From Adhaeribacter arboris (GTDB lineage Bacteria; Bacteroidota; Bacteroidia; Cytophagales; Hymenobacteraceae), in contig NZ_PYFT01000001.1 in the NCBI RefSeq assembly GCF_003023845.1, forward strand, positions 3,348,001 to 3,412,000: a DNA stretch of 64,000 bases, read 5' to 3'. Of the stretch, positions 8,570 to 17,263 are shown in pieces. Position 1 is the first letter of the stretch, and each line of letters begins with the position of its first letter. The notes under the pieces were generated by a model that had not been told where the DNA came from, made no database searches, and worked only from the letters and a program-made list of their open reading frames with translations. Position numbers and translations under genes: made by a program.

Positions 8570-9382
8570 CTACTTTTCGAACGCCCAGCATAGAAATTCA
8601 GGCATCATTTTCCCCCAGGTAGCTACGTCGTGTTTACCGCCGATTAATTCAACGTAGCGCACATCTTTCCCTTTCTGATAACCCTTTTGATACAGTTCGT
8701 AAATCAGGCTAGTGGAGTCATCAATAGAGTCAATAATACCGTTTTGATTACGATCCGATCTTTCATCCTGCGTTCCGGCCTGAAACCAGAACTTTAAACT
8801 TGGTTTGTCAGTACTTTTTCTGATTAGTTTATGCGCTATCCGGTGTTTATCGGGCTGGGCACTAGTAAATTCTTTACTTCGCCACCAGAAGGAGCCGGAA
8901 AAAGCGCCTATTTTCGAAAAAATACCGGCTTCGTGCCAGCCAATATCCAAAGCCGAGAGAGCTCCTAAAGAAAAGCCTGCTATAGTATAACTGGCAAAAG
9001 CCGTATTAGTAGTTTGGGTATAAATAGCCGGTAAAAGTTCCTGCGTAATAAATTGACGATACGCCAAAGCGGCACTGCCGCGGCCTTTAAAGTCCGGCTG
9101 TCCGGAAATACCATATTCCTGCAGCCGGTTGCCTGCTTTTATGCCTACCGTTACTATGGGTTGGATATCTTTTTTCTGATACATATTAAGCAAAATCTGA
9201 TCGTACTGCATCGCTGCCAAATCTTGCCCATCGTTTATTAAAAGCAAATGTAAGGGTTCCGTTACATCTGCTATTTTGGGAGTATAAACCACACAGGTTA
9301 CCTCCCGATCTAGAATAGCCGATTTTAATGTCCATTCATTTACAGAAATGCGTACATCGGCTTTGGTAAAGTTTACTAACAT
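8570..9382 (-). CDS. Alpha/beta-hydrolase of the putative esterase (EsterD/Fes) family
   Basis: Predicted cytoplasmic serine esterase of about 270 residues. The nucleophile elbow is GFSLGAL, with a later acidic segment (GTQDERSDRNQNGIID) and a C-terminal GGKHDVATWGKMMPEF that supplies the catalytic His. I choose the ATG at 9382 (MLVNFTKAD) because the 10 residues upstream in a longer reading from 9412 are low in family character. No signal peptide is seen. It is transcribed away from a second esterase 153 bases off that leads the ATP-grasp/YbdK cluster, so the two may act on the same product. Substrate unknown. Confidence 0.75.
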   Translation of the reverse strand: MLVNFTKADVRISVNEWTLKSAILDREVTCVVYTPKIADVTEPLHLLLINDGQDLAAMQYDQILLNMYQKKDIQPIVTVGIKAGNRLQEYGISGQPDFKGRGSAALAYRQFITQELLPAIYTQTTNTAFASYTIAGFSLGALSALDIGWHEAGIFSKIGAFSGSFWWRSKEFTSAQPDKHRIAHKLIRKSTDKPSLKFWFQAGTQDERSDRNQNGIIDSIDDSTSLIYELYQKGYQKGKDVRYVELIGGKHDVATWGKMMPEFLCWAFEK

Positions 9383-9535
9383 TATTATTTTAAGGTAATT
9401 AATAAAAAACAAAATTAACTAATTTAAACTTAATTAGTATAAGGGAATTGTACTTTATCCTTTTGCAGCGTTTCTAATTAAAAATATTATATTTCTTCAA
9501 CTAAATGCTTAGATAACCAGCAAGCAGAGTAATTT

Positions 9536-10240
9536 ATGAATGAACAATATCACAAATGGTATTCGCAGCAGCTAAATGCGGACATAGAAATGCTGGTTTT
9601 CGGCGACCGAGGGTATCCCGTTATTCTTTTCCCTACTTCTATGGGTAGGTATTACCAGAATAAAGATTTTAAATTAATTGAAAGTGCGGCTTGGTTTATT
9701 CAGGAAGGTCTGGTAAAAATTTACAGCATCGATTCTATTGATGCGTACAGTTGGTATAATAAAAATATTCACCCGGCCGACCGTGTCAGGAACCACATGC
9801 GTTACGATCAGATGCTCTACCACGAGTTGGTACCAAGGGCCCAGTACGAAACTGGCGTAGGTAAAGTATGCGTGGCGGGCTGTAGTTTCGGAGGGTACCA
9901 CGCCGCAAACTTTGCTTTTAAACATCCCGATAAAACCAGTCATTTATTTAGCATGAGTGGCGCTTTTGATATCCGGGACCAGTTGGATGGCTTTTACAAC
10001 GACGATGTGTATTACAATAACCCAGTAGATTTTGTATCACATATTTCCGATCCGGCTGTCTGGCAATTAAAAATAATTTTGGGTACTTCCGACCACGATA
10101 TTTGCAAAGATGCTAATATTAATTTATCCGGTATATTAGCCAGGAAAGAGATTCCGCATTGGTTGGATATCCGGCCAAATGCGGTGCATGACTGGCCTAT
10201 TTGGCGGGAAATGTTTCCGCATTATTTATCTTTAATCTAA
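9536..10240 (+). CDS. Esterase-like alpha/beta-hydrolase, first gene of the amide-ligase cluster
   Basis: Predicted serine hydrolase of 234 residues. The nucleophile elbow is VAGCSFGGYHAANFA, the acid is probably in LGTSDHDICKD, and the catalytic His in NAVHDWPIWREMFPHY. No export signal. It is followed after only 19 bases by an ATP-grasp gene, so the two are almost certainly co-transcribed. Hydrolases next to peptide-forming ligases commonly cleave or transfer an ester or peptide product, but the substrate here is unknown. A second, different esterase is divergent on the other side. Confidence 0.75.
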   Translation: MNEQYHKWYSQQLNADIEMLVFGDRGYPVILFPTSMGRYYQNKDFKLIESAAWFIQEGLVKIYSIDSIDAYSWYNKNIHPADRVRNHMRYDQMLYHELVPRAQYETGVGKVCVAGCSFGGYHAANFAFKHPDKTSHLFSMSGAFDIRDQLDGFYNDDVYYNNPVDFVSHISDPAVWQLKIILGTSDHDICKDANINLSGILARKEIPHWLDIRPNAVHDWPIWREMFPHYLSLI

Positions 10241-10259
10241 CACTTAAATATAAGCCACT

Positions 10260-11279
10260 ATGAAAAAAATAGGTATCCTTTTCGGGCAGGAAAACACTTT
10301 TCCGCAAGCCTTCGTGGATCGTATCAATAAAAAAGCCGTTAAAAATATAAGCGCGGAGTTCGTAATAATCGACAAAGTTATTCAAGGGGAGGCCTTAGGG
10401 TACGACGTAATTGTAGACCGGATTTCGCAGGATGTGCCTTTTTACCGGGCTACGCTTAAAAATGCGGCAATATCGGGCACCGCCGTAATCAATAACCCTT
10501 TTTGGTGGAGTGCCGACGAAAAGTTTTTTAATAATGCCTTAGCCGTAAAAATTGGGGTGCCGGTTCCCAAAACAGTTCTTCTACCTTCTAGGGATATGCC
10601 CGAAAATACGTCCGGCAATTCGTTCCGGAATCTGGAATATCCTTTGGACTGGGAAGGTATTTTTAATTACGTAGGTTTTCCGGCGTACATGAAGCCCTAC
10701 GATGGCGGTGGCTGGCGCGATGTGTACAAACTGCACGATCCGGAAGATTTTTTTGATAAATTCAACCAAACCCGGCAACTAGTAATGATGCTGCAGGAAG
10801 AAATTATTTTTGATGATTACTTCCGGTGCTATTGCGTGGGCGGACAACACGTCCGGATTATGCAGTATGAGCCCCGAAATCCGCATCACTTGCGCTACGA
10901 ACACGGCAAAGCGCCGGCGGCTAAAAAAATACTGAGCCAGGTAAAGGAATACGTTCTTAAACTAAACCAATACCTGGGCTATGATATGAATACGGTGGAA
11001 TTTGCCATTCGCGATGGGGTTCCTTATGCCATTGATTTTTGCAATCCGGCGCCGGATGCGGATTTGGCAAGTGTAGGCGAAGAAAACTTTGAATGGATTG
11101 TGGAAACAATGGCGACCTATGCCATTAATCGGGCGAAAGCTCATAAATCAGGTCAGGACAATTTAACCTGGGGGCAGTATATTAAATCCGCCAGTGCTAA
11201 AACATCCTTAATTCCAGCGCTAACACCGCAGGAAGCACCTAAAACATCTAGCTTAAAAACTAAGACCAGCTCGGAATAA
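10260..11279 (+). CDS. ATP-grasp ligase (RimK/glutathione-synthetase type)
   Basis: Predicted carboxylate-amine ligase that activates a carboxyl group as acyl-phosphate and joins it to an amine. ATP-grasp elements are in order over 339 residues: a pre-ATP-grasp start MKKIGILFGQENTFP, the nucleotide-binding MKPYDGGGWRDV with K145, the hinge LQEE (178-181), and magnesium-site residues in NTVEFAIRDGVPYAIDFCNP (E247, D259, N262). The last 30 residues are Ser/Thr/Lys-rich and look disordered. It follows the esterase by 19 bases and precedes a YbdK-type ligase by 164 bases. Substrates are not known; the gene is not a housekeeping ddl or gshB by motif. Confidence 0.75.
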   Translation: MKKIGILFGQENTFPQAFVDRINKKAVKNISAEFVIIDKVIQGEALGYDVIVDRISQDVPFYRATLKNAAISGTAVINNPFWWSADEKFFNNALAVKIGVPVPKTVLLPSRDMPENTSGNSFRNLEYPLDWEGIFNYVGFPAYMKPYDGGGWRDVYKLHDPEDFFDKFNQTRQLVMMLQEEIIFDDYFRCYCVGGQHVRIMQYEPRNPHHLRYEHGKAPAAKKILSQVKEYVLKLNQYLGYDMNTVEFAIRDGVPYAIDFCNPAPDADLASVGEENFEWIVETMATYAINRAKAHKSGQDNLTWGQYIKSASAKTSLIPALTPQEAPKTSSLKTKTSSE

Positions 11280-11443
11280 ATTTATCAAGCTTTATTATAT
11301 CTCTGATTTATCGGAACAAACCAACAAGTTCTAATTTTTCTATTTTGCGGGGATATGGATGGCTCTATTTCCTCATTTAGCGATTAAGTAAGCACCGAAA
11401 ATTTCAACTAAAGTAAGTATACTCCTTTACTAAATCCATACTC

Positions 11444-12547
11444 ATGAATAAATTCACCCTCGGCGTAGAAGAAGAGTTTATGGTAATTGACCCCGTAACG
11501 CGGGAACTCATTTCGCACGAACAAAAAATTGTAGAAGCCGCGCAAAGAGTGCACGAAGACCAGGTAAAAGCCGAAATGCACCAAGCCGTAGTAGAAGTAG
11601 GCACGCACATTTGTAAAAATACCGCCGAAGCCCGCACCGAAGTTACCAAATTAAGGAAAACAGTAGCCTCGCTGGCCGGAGAATTAGGTTTTCGGATTGG
11701 TGCAGCCGGCACGCATCCTTTTTCGCAGTGGGAGCATCAGCTTATTACCGATCATCCCCGGTACGTCGAAATTGTAGATGAATTGCAGGATGCCGCCCGC
11801 TCAAACCTGATTTTTGGTCTACATGTGCACGTAGGTTTTCAATCGCGGGAAATGGCTATCCATATTGCCAACCAAGTGCGCTATTTTCTGCCGCATATTT
11901 ATGCTTTATCCACGAATTCGCCATTTTGGGAAGGTCGCAATACCGGTTATAAATCTTATCGCACCAAGGTTTTTGATAAATTCCCGCGCACTGGCATTCC
12001 GGATTATTTCCAGAGTGTTGAAGAATACGATAATTACATAAAATTACTGGTTAAAACCAATTGCATTGACAACGCCAAAAAAATCTGGTGGGACGTGCGG
12101 GTGCATCCTTTTTTCGAAACCATTGAATTCCGAATCTGCGATTGTCCTATGCTAGTTGACGAAACCATGGCTTTTACCGCCTTGTTTCAAGCTCTTTGCG
12201 CGAAATTGTACAAAATACGATTACAAAACATGAAATTTATTACCTATAACCGGGCTTTAATCAACGAAAATAAATGGCGAGCCGCTCGTTACGGGATAGA
12301 TGGCAAGCTTATTGACTTTGGTAAGGAAGTAGAAGTAAACACCCGTTCGTTAATTTTAGAATTATTAGATTTTGTGGACGATGTAGTAGACGAACTAGGC
12401 AGCCGCGACGAAATCAACTACGTTACGCATATATTAGAACACGGTACCGGTGCCGACCGTCAGTTGCAAGTTTACCAAAAGAACCAAAACTTTATGGATG
12501 TGGTTGATTATATTACGTCTCAAACTTTAAAAGGAGTAGATGTTTAA
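11444..12547 (+). CDS. YbdK-type carboxylate-amine ligase (glutamate-cysteine ligase 2 family)
   Basis: ATP-dependent ligase of the glutamine-synthetase fold, GCS2/YbdK family, 367 residues as usual for the family. The N-terminal GVEEEFMVID (7-16), EMHQAVVEVGTH, and the metal-site GLHVHVGF (HVH at 127-129) are all present, followed by EFRICDCPM. Characterised members form gamma-glutamyl or other amide bonds between an amino acid and an amine, though the natural reaction of most is unknown. Its position between an ATP-grasp gene and a glutamine amidotransferase suggests it makes one bond of a small peptide-like metabolite. Confidence 0.85.
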   Translation: MNKFTLGVEEEFMVIDPVTRELISHEQKIVEAAQRVHEDQVKAEMHQAVVEVGTHICKNTAEARTEVTKLRKTVASLAGELGFRIGAAGTHPFSQWEHQLITDHPRYVEIVDELQDAARSNLIFGLHVHVGFQSREMAIHIANQVRYFLPHIYALSTNSPFWEGRNTGYKSYRTKVFDKFPRTGIPDYFQSVEEYDNYIKLLVKTNCIDNAKKIWWDVRVHPFFETIEFRICDCPMLVDETMAFTALFQALCAKLYKIRLQNMKFITYNRALINENKWRAARYGIDGKLIDFGKEVEVNTRSLILELLDFVDDVVDELGSRDEINYVTHILEHGTGADRQLQVYQKNQNFMDVVDYITSQTLKGVDV

Positions 12548-12674
12548 GTAATAGTTTATAATTAACCAGCTCTGCCATAGCAGATAAAAAACCCCGATTT
12601 AGCTAATAAGCTAAATTTTTAAATTTAATTTTTACCATGTAAGCATACCGCTTATTTTAATCAGAATAAAAACA

Positions 12675-13496
12675 GTGTCTATAAAAATTGCCATTCTTGA
12701 CCTTTACGCCGGCCATCCGAACCAAGGTATGCGTTGTATACAAGATATTTTACAACGTTACAGTCTCCGGAACCAAATTCCTCTGGTTTACCAGGTTTTT
12801 GATGTCCGAGCAAATAATGAAATCCCGAGTACTGATTTTGATATTTACATTTCCAGCGGCGGCCCCGGTAGTCCATTAGAAAGCGAAGGTTCTGTTTGGG
12901 AGAATAATTATTTTAATCTAATAGAAAAATTAGAGAATATTAATCGTAACCCTAACCGTGTCGACAAGAAACACGTTTTCTTTATTTGTCATTCGTTTCA
13001 GCTTATTTGCCGCAAATATCAACTAGGTAAAATATCCAAAAGAAAATCTACTTCCTTTGGTATATTCCCTATTCCTCGAACAGCCGACGGGCAATTCGAA
13101 GAGCTTTTTAACGGTTTAGGAGACCCTTTTTTTGCGGTAGACTCCCGCGATTGGCAAGTTATAGAGCCCAACGAAGAAAAGTTTGAAGCCATTGGCGCCA
13201 AATTGCTAGCCTTAGAAAAAGACCGTCCGCATGTAAATTTAGAACGTTGCCTTATGGCGATTCGCTTTACCGATTATTTCTTTGGTACTCAGTTCCATCC
13301 GGAAGCGGATCCGGTAGGCATGAAAGAACATTTACTGACTGAGGAAAAGAAAAATCAGATAATAGAAGTTCATGGAGCCGAAAAGTATTGGGAAATGCTA
13401 CAATTTCTGGATGATCCGGAAAAGCTGGAACGCACCCAAAACCAAATTATACCTGCTTTTTTAGACCAAGCCATTCACGCGTTGCAGGAGGCCTGA
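12675..13496 (+). CDS. Class I glutamine amidotransferase-like protein
   Basis: Triad-type glutaminase domain, 273 residues, that would release ammonia from glutamine for a partner enzyme. The oxyanion segment is ISSGGPGSP (59-67), the nucleophile is C105 in FFICHSFQL, and the His-Glu pair is in GTQFHPEAD, so the catalytic triad is complete. The start is a GTG (MSIKIAILD), which begins directly with the first beta strand. It is not fused to a synthetase, and trpG, guaA and carA partners are absent nearby. Two bases separate its TGA from the next ATG, so it is translationally coupled to the ATP-grasp-like protein, the likely acceptor of ammonia. Confidence 0.8.
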   Translation: MSIKIAILDLYAGHPNQGMRCIQDILQRYSLRNQIPLVYQVFDVRANNEIPSTDFDIYISSGGPGSPLESEGSVWENNYFNLIEKLENINRNPNRVDKKHVFFICHSFQLICRKYQLGKISKRKSTSFGIFPIPRTADGQFEELFNGLGDPFFAVDSRDWQVIEPNEEKFEAIGAKLLALEKDRPHVNLERCLMAIRFTDYFFGTQFHPEADPVGMKEHLLTEEKKNQIIEVHGAEKYWEMLQFLDDPEKLERTQNQIIPAFLDQAIHALQEA

Positions 13497-13498
13497 TA

Positions 13499-14686
13499 AT
13501 GATAAAAGAAACCAGGGAGGTGTATAATGCAGCTTTCACCGAAACTGCCTACCAGCAATTACTTGCCGAATTAAATAAAAATTTACCTCGCAAGATTGAG
13601 TTCCGGATTGCCGAAACGCCGGTGTTTTTACCATTGGCATTTAAAGAAAAGCTGGTACAAGCTGGTAATGAATTGGTAGCTACCATAAGAAAAGAGAATT
13701 TCAAACAGCTTACCGAAAGATCTATTCCGGATAACTGGCGGGTAGCTCACGAAAAAAGGCATCCGCATTTTTTAACGTTCGATTTTGCCGTTTGCCGCAA
13801 TGCGACGGGTGAGCTTACGCCTAAGTTAATTGAGTTACAAGGGTTTCCTTCGCTTTACGCGTTTCAGGCAGAACTAGCCGAACAGTTTCAAAAGCATTTT
13901 CCGGTAACGAGGGACTTTACACCTTACTTTTACCATTCCGATCAAAAAAGTTATTTTGAACTTCTCCGGCGAACTATTATTGGTACTAGTTTGCCGGAAG
14001 AGGTTATTTTATTGGATATTAATGCCGCCGAACAAAAAACAGCAGTAGATTTTTATCTTACCGCTAAGCATTTAGGTATAGCTATAGTGGCACTGCACGA
14101 ATTAAAACAAAGAGGAAGTCAATTTTATTATAGTCGCGATGGCATCGAGCATCCAATAAAAAAAATCTACAATCGACTTATTTTTGACGAAATAGAAGAC
14201 AAAAATATAGCTTTCCAAAACGTACCCGACTTATTAACTACGGATCAACTGGAATGGGTAACCCACCCCAATTGGTTTTACCGGATTAGTAAGTATACCA
14301 TGCCTTTTTTGGAGAGTGAATTTGTTCCGGCCACTTATTTTTTATCCGAATTAAAAACGATACCAGTAGACCTTCAAAATTACGTTCTCAAACCACTTTT
14401 TTCTTTTGCTGGTCAAGGGGTGTTAATTGATGTTTCCGAAGAAGATATAAAGGCTATTCCCGATCCGGAAAACTGGATATTACAGGAAAAAGTAATATAT
14501 GAACCCGCCATTGAAACGCCAGACGGATCAGTGAAATGTGAAATCCGGTTGATGTACTTATGGCCCGACGAGGAGGAAGAGCCTGTTTTAGCTATTTGTT
14601 TAGCTCGGTTAAGCCGTGGTAAAATGATTGGAGTGCGGTATAATAAAGATTTTAACTGGGTAGGCGGAACCGTTGGCTTGTTTTAA
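13499..14686 (+). CDS. Unassigned protein with ATP-grasp-like C-terminal half
   Basis: Conserved hypothetical of 395 residues that I do not recognise by name. The C-terminal part looks like an ATP-grasp core: YVLKPLFSFAGQGV (K298 and a Gly-containing loop 305-307), WILQEKV with E330 as hinge, then KCEIRLMYLW and the ending VRYNKDFNWVGGTVGLF. The N-terminal DFAVCRNATGELTPKLIELQ resembles, in layout, the acidic substrate segment of glutathionylspermidine-synthase-type ligases. It starts 2 bases after the glutaminase stop codon, so the pair probably work as an amidating or peptide-forming complex. The enzymatic assignment is inference. Confidence 0.6.
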   Translation: MIKETREVYNAAFTETAYQQLLAELNKNLPRKIEFRIAETPVFLPLAFKEKLVQAGNELVATIRKENFKQLTERSIPDNWRVAHEKRHPHFLTFDFAVCRNATGELTPKLIELQGFPSLYAFQAELAEQFQKHFPVTRDFTPYFYHSDQKSYFELLRRTIIGTSLPEEVILLDINAAEQKTAVDFYLTAKHLGIAIVALHELKQRGSQFYYSRDGIEHPIKKIYNRLIFDEIEDKNIAFQNVPDLLTTDQLEWVTHPNWFYRISKYTMPFLESEFVPATYFLSELKTIPVDLQNYVLKPLFSFAGQGVLIDVSEEDIKAIPDPENWILQEKVIYEPAIETPDGSVKCEIRLMYLWPDEEEEPVLAICLARLSRGKMIGVRYNKDFNWVGGTVGLF

Positions 14687-14778
14687 AGCAGTTTATTTTA
14701 ACCAATTCTCCTAACTCTAATCGATATATTTTCTTACCTCTACCCTGGTTCTTCTTGCTGAAAACATAAGTATAAGAC

Positions 14779-15621
14779 TTATTTATACGCCAGTGGAACC
14801 CGTTTTCTGACGCCTTTCAGCATTAGAGAATTCCTGCTTTTAGCCGATTCCAGATTCATGGAAACATGTATAGCGGGCACTCCATACAAATAAGTCGGCG
14901 CAAATACAATAGTAGGTTTACGTCCCCAACGGTTTCGGTGCGACAAGTAAGCCAAATGCGACGACAAGATACCAACTCCTGCTCCCGCAAACACATCTGA
15001 TTGCCAATGTTTATTATTTAACATGCGCAACGCTCCTACTCCCGTGGCAATAGTATAGGCGCCAATACCAAACCATTGGCTCCGGTGGCGCAGTTCCGAA
15101 TGAATAATAGAAGCAGCCAGAAAAGCGTGCGCCGTATGCCCGGAAGGAAAAGAATAGGAATTTTCGCCGTTCGGGCGTTCTTGTTTGGTAATACTTTTAA
15201 GTCCAAAAACCAGAACGGCATTAATGGCCTCTGCTTTTAGAATTAAAATTCCCGTATTTAAATAATCATGGTTTCCCTCAAATTGTAAAGTGTAGGCTAG
15301 AGCTAATTCCACAAAAGGAGCAAATATTAAATAATCATCTACTTTGGTTTTAAAGTTTGGAAAATGGCGCTGCAAATCTCTTTTTGCGTCGTAGCTACTG
15401 TAAATACCATGATCCTTCATGGTACTAACGCCATAGCCAATGAGTACCGCCGGCACAATAGATGCCCGGAAACCTTTAGATTTAAAAAAAGAAACTTTTG
15501 TGGGAGCAAGCGTAGAATCTTGGTATTTTTTTAAAGTATCTGTATCCTGCGCCTGCAGTTGCGTACTTAGTAAGCTTAAAAATAAAGACAAAGTCAACCA
15601 CCAATGAGTAACAGATTTCAT
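14779..15621 (-). CDS. PAP2-family phosphatase with signal peptide
   Basis: Predicted membrane-associated or periplasmic acid phosphatase of the PAP2 superfamily, 280 residues. A cleavable signal (MKSVTHWWLTLSLFLSLLS...) is followed by the three PAP2 motifs: KQERPNG, SYSFPSGHTAHAF, and HWQSDVFAGAGVG with the catalytic His. It lacks the many helices of undecaprenyl-diphosphatases, so it may dephosphorylate lipid phosphates in the outer or inner leaflet facing the periplasm. It is divergent from another PAP2 gene. The 269-bp space between them holds no gene. Confidence 0.8.
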   Translation of the reverse strand: MKSVTHWWLTLSLFLSLLSTQLQAQDTDTLKKYQDSTLAPTKVSFFKSKGFRASIVPAVLIGYGVSTMKDHGIYSSYDAKRDLQRHFPNFKTKVDDYLIFAPFVELALAYTLQFEGNHDYLNTGILILKAEAINAVLVFGLKSITKQERPNGENSYSFPSGHTAHAFLAASIIHSELRHRSQWFGIGAYTIATGVGALRMLNNKHWQSDVFAGAGVGILSSHLAYLSHRNRWGRKPTIVFAPTYLYGVPAIHVSMNLESAKSRNSLMLKGVRKRVPLAYK

Positions 15622-15890
15622 AAATCTTAGTTAAGTAGGTAAGATAATACTAGTAAATCTTATTAATTCGCAAAATTGCGCGTAAGGGTTGCCCTATATT
15701 AATTACGAATAACAAAATCTAAATAGTATGTCACCCATGAGTTTTCCGAAGTTATAACTACTTCTGCCCATACGGAAATAATTAACTATACTTTTAATTC
15801 GCTTAAATAAGTCATTAAAAGTGCCTAAAGCTTAAATGACTAAGAGCTTTATCAAACAATTGTTTTGTGCAGATAAATTAAATCAAGGCC

Positions 15891-16676
15891 ATGTTATACA
15901 AAATACCTTTGCTTCTATCTAAAAAGATAAAGAAATTTTTTCAATCACCTTTTATGCAGCGGTTGAAGCAAAAGTACCCTTGGCTTTTTGCTTTTATCCG
16001 GAATAGGTTTAGAACGGGTGATTTCTTTGGGCTTCCCTTTACTATTTTGTTCACCTTAACCGTAATTAATTTATCTATGCTTTCGGAAATAGCCGAAAAC
16101 GTTGTTAATTCTCAAAAAGTTAAAAACCTAGACATACAAGTTTCAGGAGCATTTTTCAATCTTCGTACTCCTTTTATCAGCTTAGTATTATATTATTTTA
16201 CTCAGCTAGGCTCCGTTTACGGTGTAACTATAATTACCTTGTTAATGAGTATTCTTTTACTTTGGAAACAACGCTTATATCAGCTTTTAGCGCTTTTAAT
16301 TTCTGTTTTGGGTAGCGGCATTTCCATGCATTTTTCGAAGCTTTACTTTCACCGGGAACGACCACTTAACCTGGCTTATTATACCACCGAAAGTTCCTTT
16401 TCCTTCCCGAGCGGGCATTCTACCAGTGCTATGGCTTTGGTAGGAGTTTTATGTTATATTGCCTTATTAGAAATTAGAAGTAAAAGAATCCGCGCGTTTG
16501 TTTTTATTACGGGTATTTGCTATATTTTACTTATAGGATTTAGTCGGATTTACCTGGGGGTTCACTTTTTAACCGACGTAGCCGCCGGTTTTTTGCTGGG
16601 TTTTTTGTGGGTATTATTAGCGATAGGATTAATGGAATATTCGGCTCTTAAACAATTTAAACTATCCCGAAGTTAA
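15891..16676 (+). CDS. PAP2-family membrane phosphatase
   Basis: Polytopic PAP2 lipid phosphatase, 261 residues, with all canonical motifs: FHRERPL, SFSFPSGHSTSAMAL and SRIYLGVHFLTDVAAG, which carry the conserved Arg/Lys and two catalytic His. Several hydrophobic helices surround them. Likely substrates are undecaprenyl diphosphate or phosphatidylglycerol phosphate. Together with the divergent PAP2 gene it gives a pair of related enzymes of different membrane topology, which suggests non-identical roles. Confidence 0.85.
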   Translation: MLYKIPLLLSKKIKKFFQSPFMQRLKQKYPWLFAFIRNRFRTGDFFGLPFTILFTLTVINLSMLSEIAENVVNSQKVKNLDIQVSGAFFNLRTPFISLVLYYFTQLGSVYGVTIITLLMSILLLWKQRLYQLLALLISVLGSGISMHFSKLYFHRERPLNLAYYTTESSFSFPSGHSTSAMALVGVLCYIALLEIRSKRIRAFVFITGICYILLIGFSRIYLGVHFLTDVAAGFLLGFLWVLLAIGLMEYSALKQFKLSRS

Positions 16677-16927
16677 CAGTAAAGAGAGTAAATTTTAATT
16701 CTTTTAATTAACTGAGTACTCACAGCTACTGACTCCTAACAACAATGAAAGGCTCCATAAAAATCTTTTATCTAGGTTGTACGTATAACTTAAGCTTATT
16801 AGAAATACTCTTTACATCCCTTTTAGAAGATCAGGATTTACTGCTATAAGTAGAAATATCTGATATAACGTATTTTACGCACTCATTTACCGTATATCTA
16901 TTTTCCAGCTTGGTCGTAACTGCCAAT

Positions 16928-17179
16928 ATGACCCTCGATGATTTTCTTATTCAACCACTTGATTGGCGTGCCCATTTTGTGAGCCTGGAAGGAATATATC
17001 TGGCTACCAGGAGCGGGTGTAAATTTGATTTTAACTTATATTATGTTACCGACTTTTTTGTAGAAGTCTGGTACGCGAAAGGGAGCCACGAGGTAGGCTT
17101 AATCAGGGGCTTTACCGATATTGCCTGTTTAACAACCTACTTAGATGAAATTAATATTACCGATATTCAAAAGCAATAA
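16928..17179 (+). CDS. Small hypothetical protein, 83 residues
   Basis: The frame could be opened from a TTG at 16910, but the first ATG at 16928 (MTLDDFLIQPLDWRAHF) is the more natural start and gives 83 residues. No membrane segment or signal peptide is seen. The sequence is rich in aromatic residues (FDFNLYYVTDFFVEVWY), consistent with a small beta-rich soluble domain. I do not recognise a family. It stands alone between a PAP2 gene and the convergent GT51 gene, so context gives no role. Confidence 0.55.
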   Translation: MTLDDFLIQPLDWRAHFVSLEGIYLATRSGCKFDFNLYYVTDFFVEVWYAKGSHEVGLIRGFTDIACLTTYLDEINITDIQKQ

Positions 17180-17263
17180 TCATTTTATCCAGGTAATTGT
17201 TTTAAGCTAACGGCATTCAGAAATTCTTTCTCCTCTCTCCTATTAAAGTAGCCCGTTTAATCG

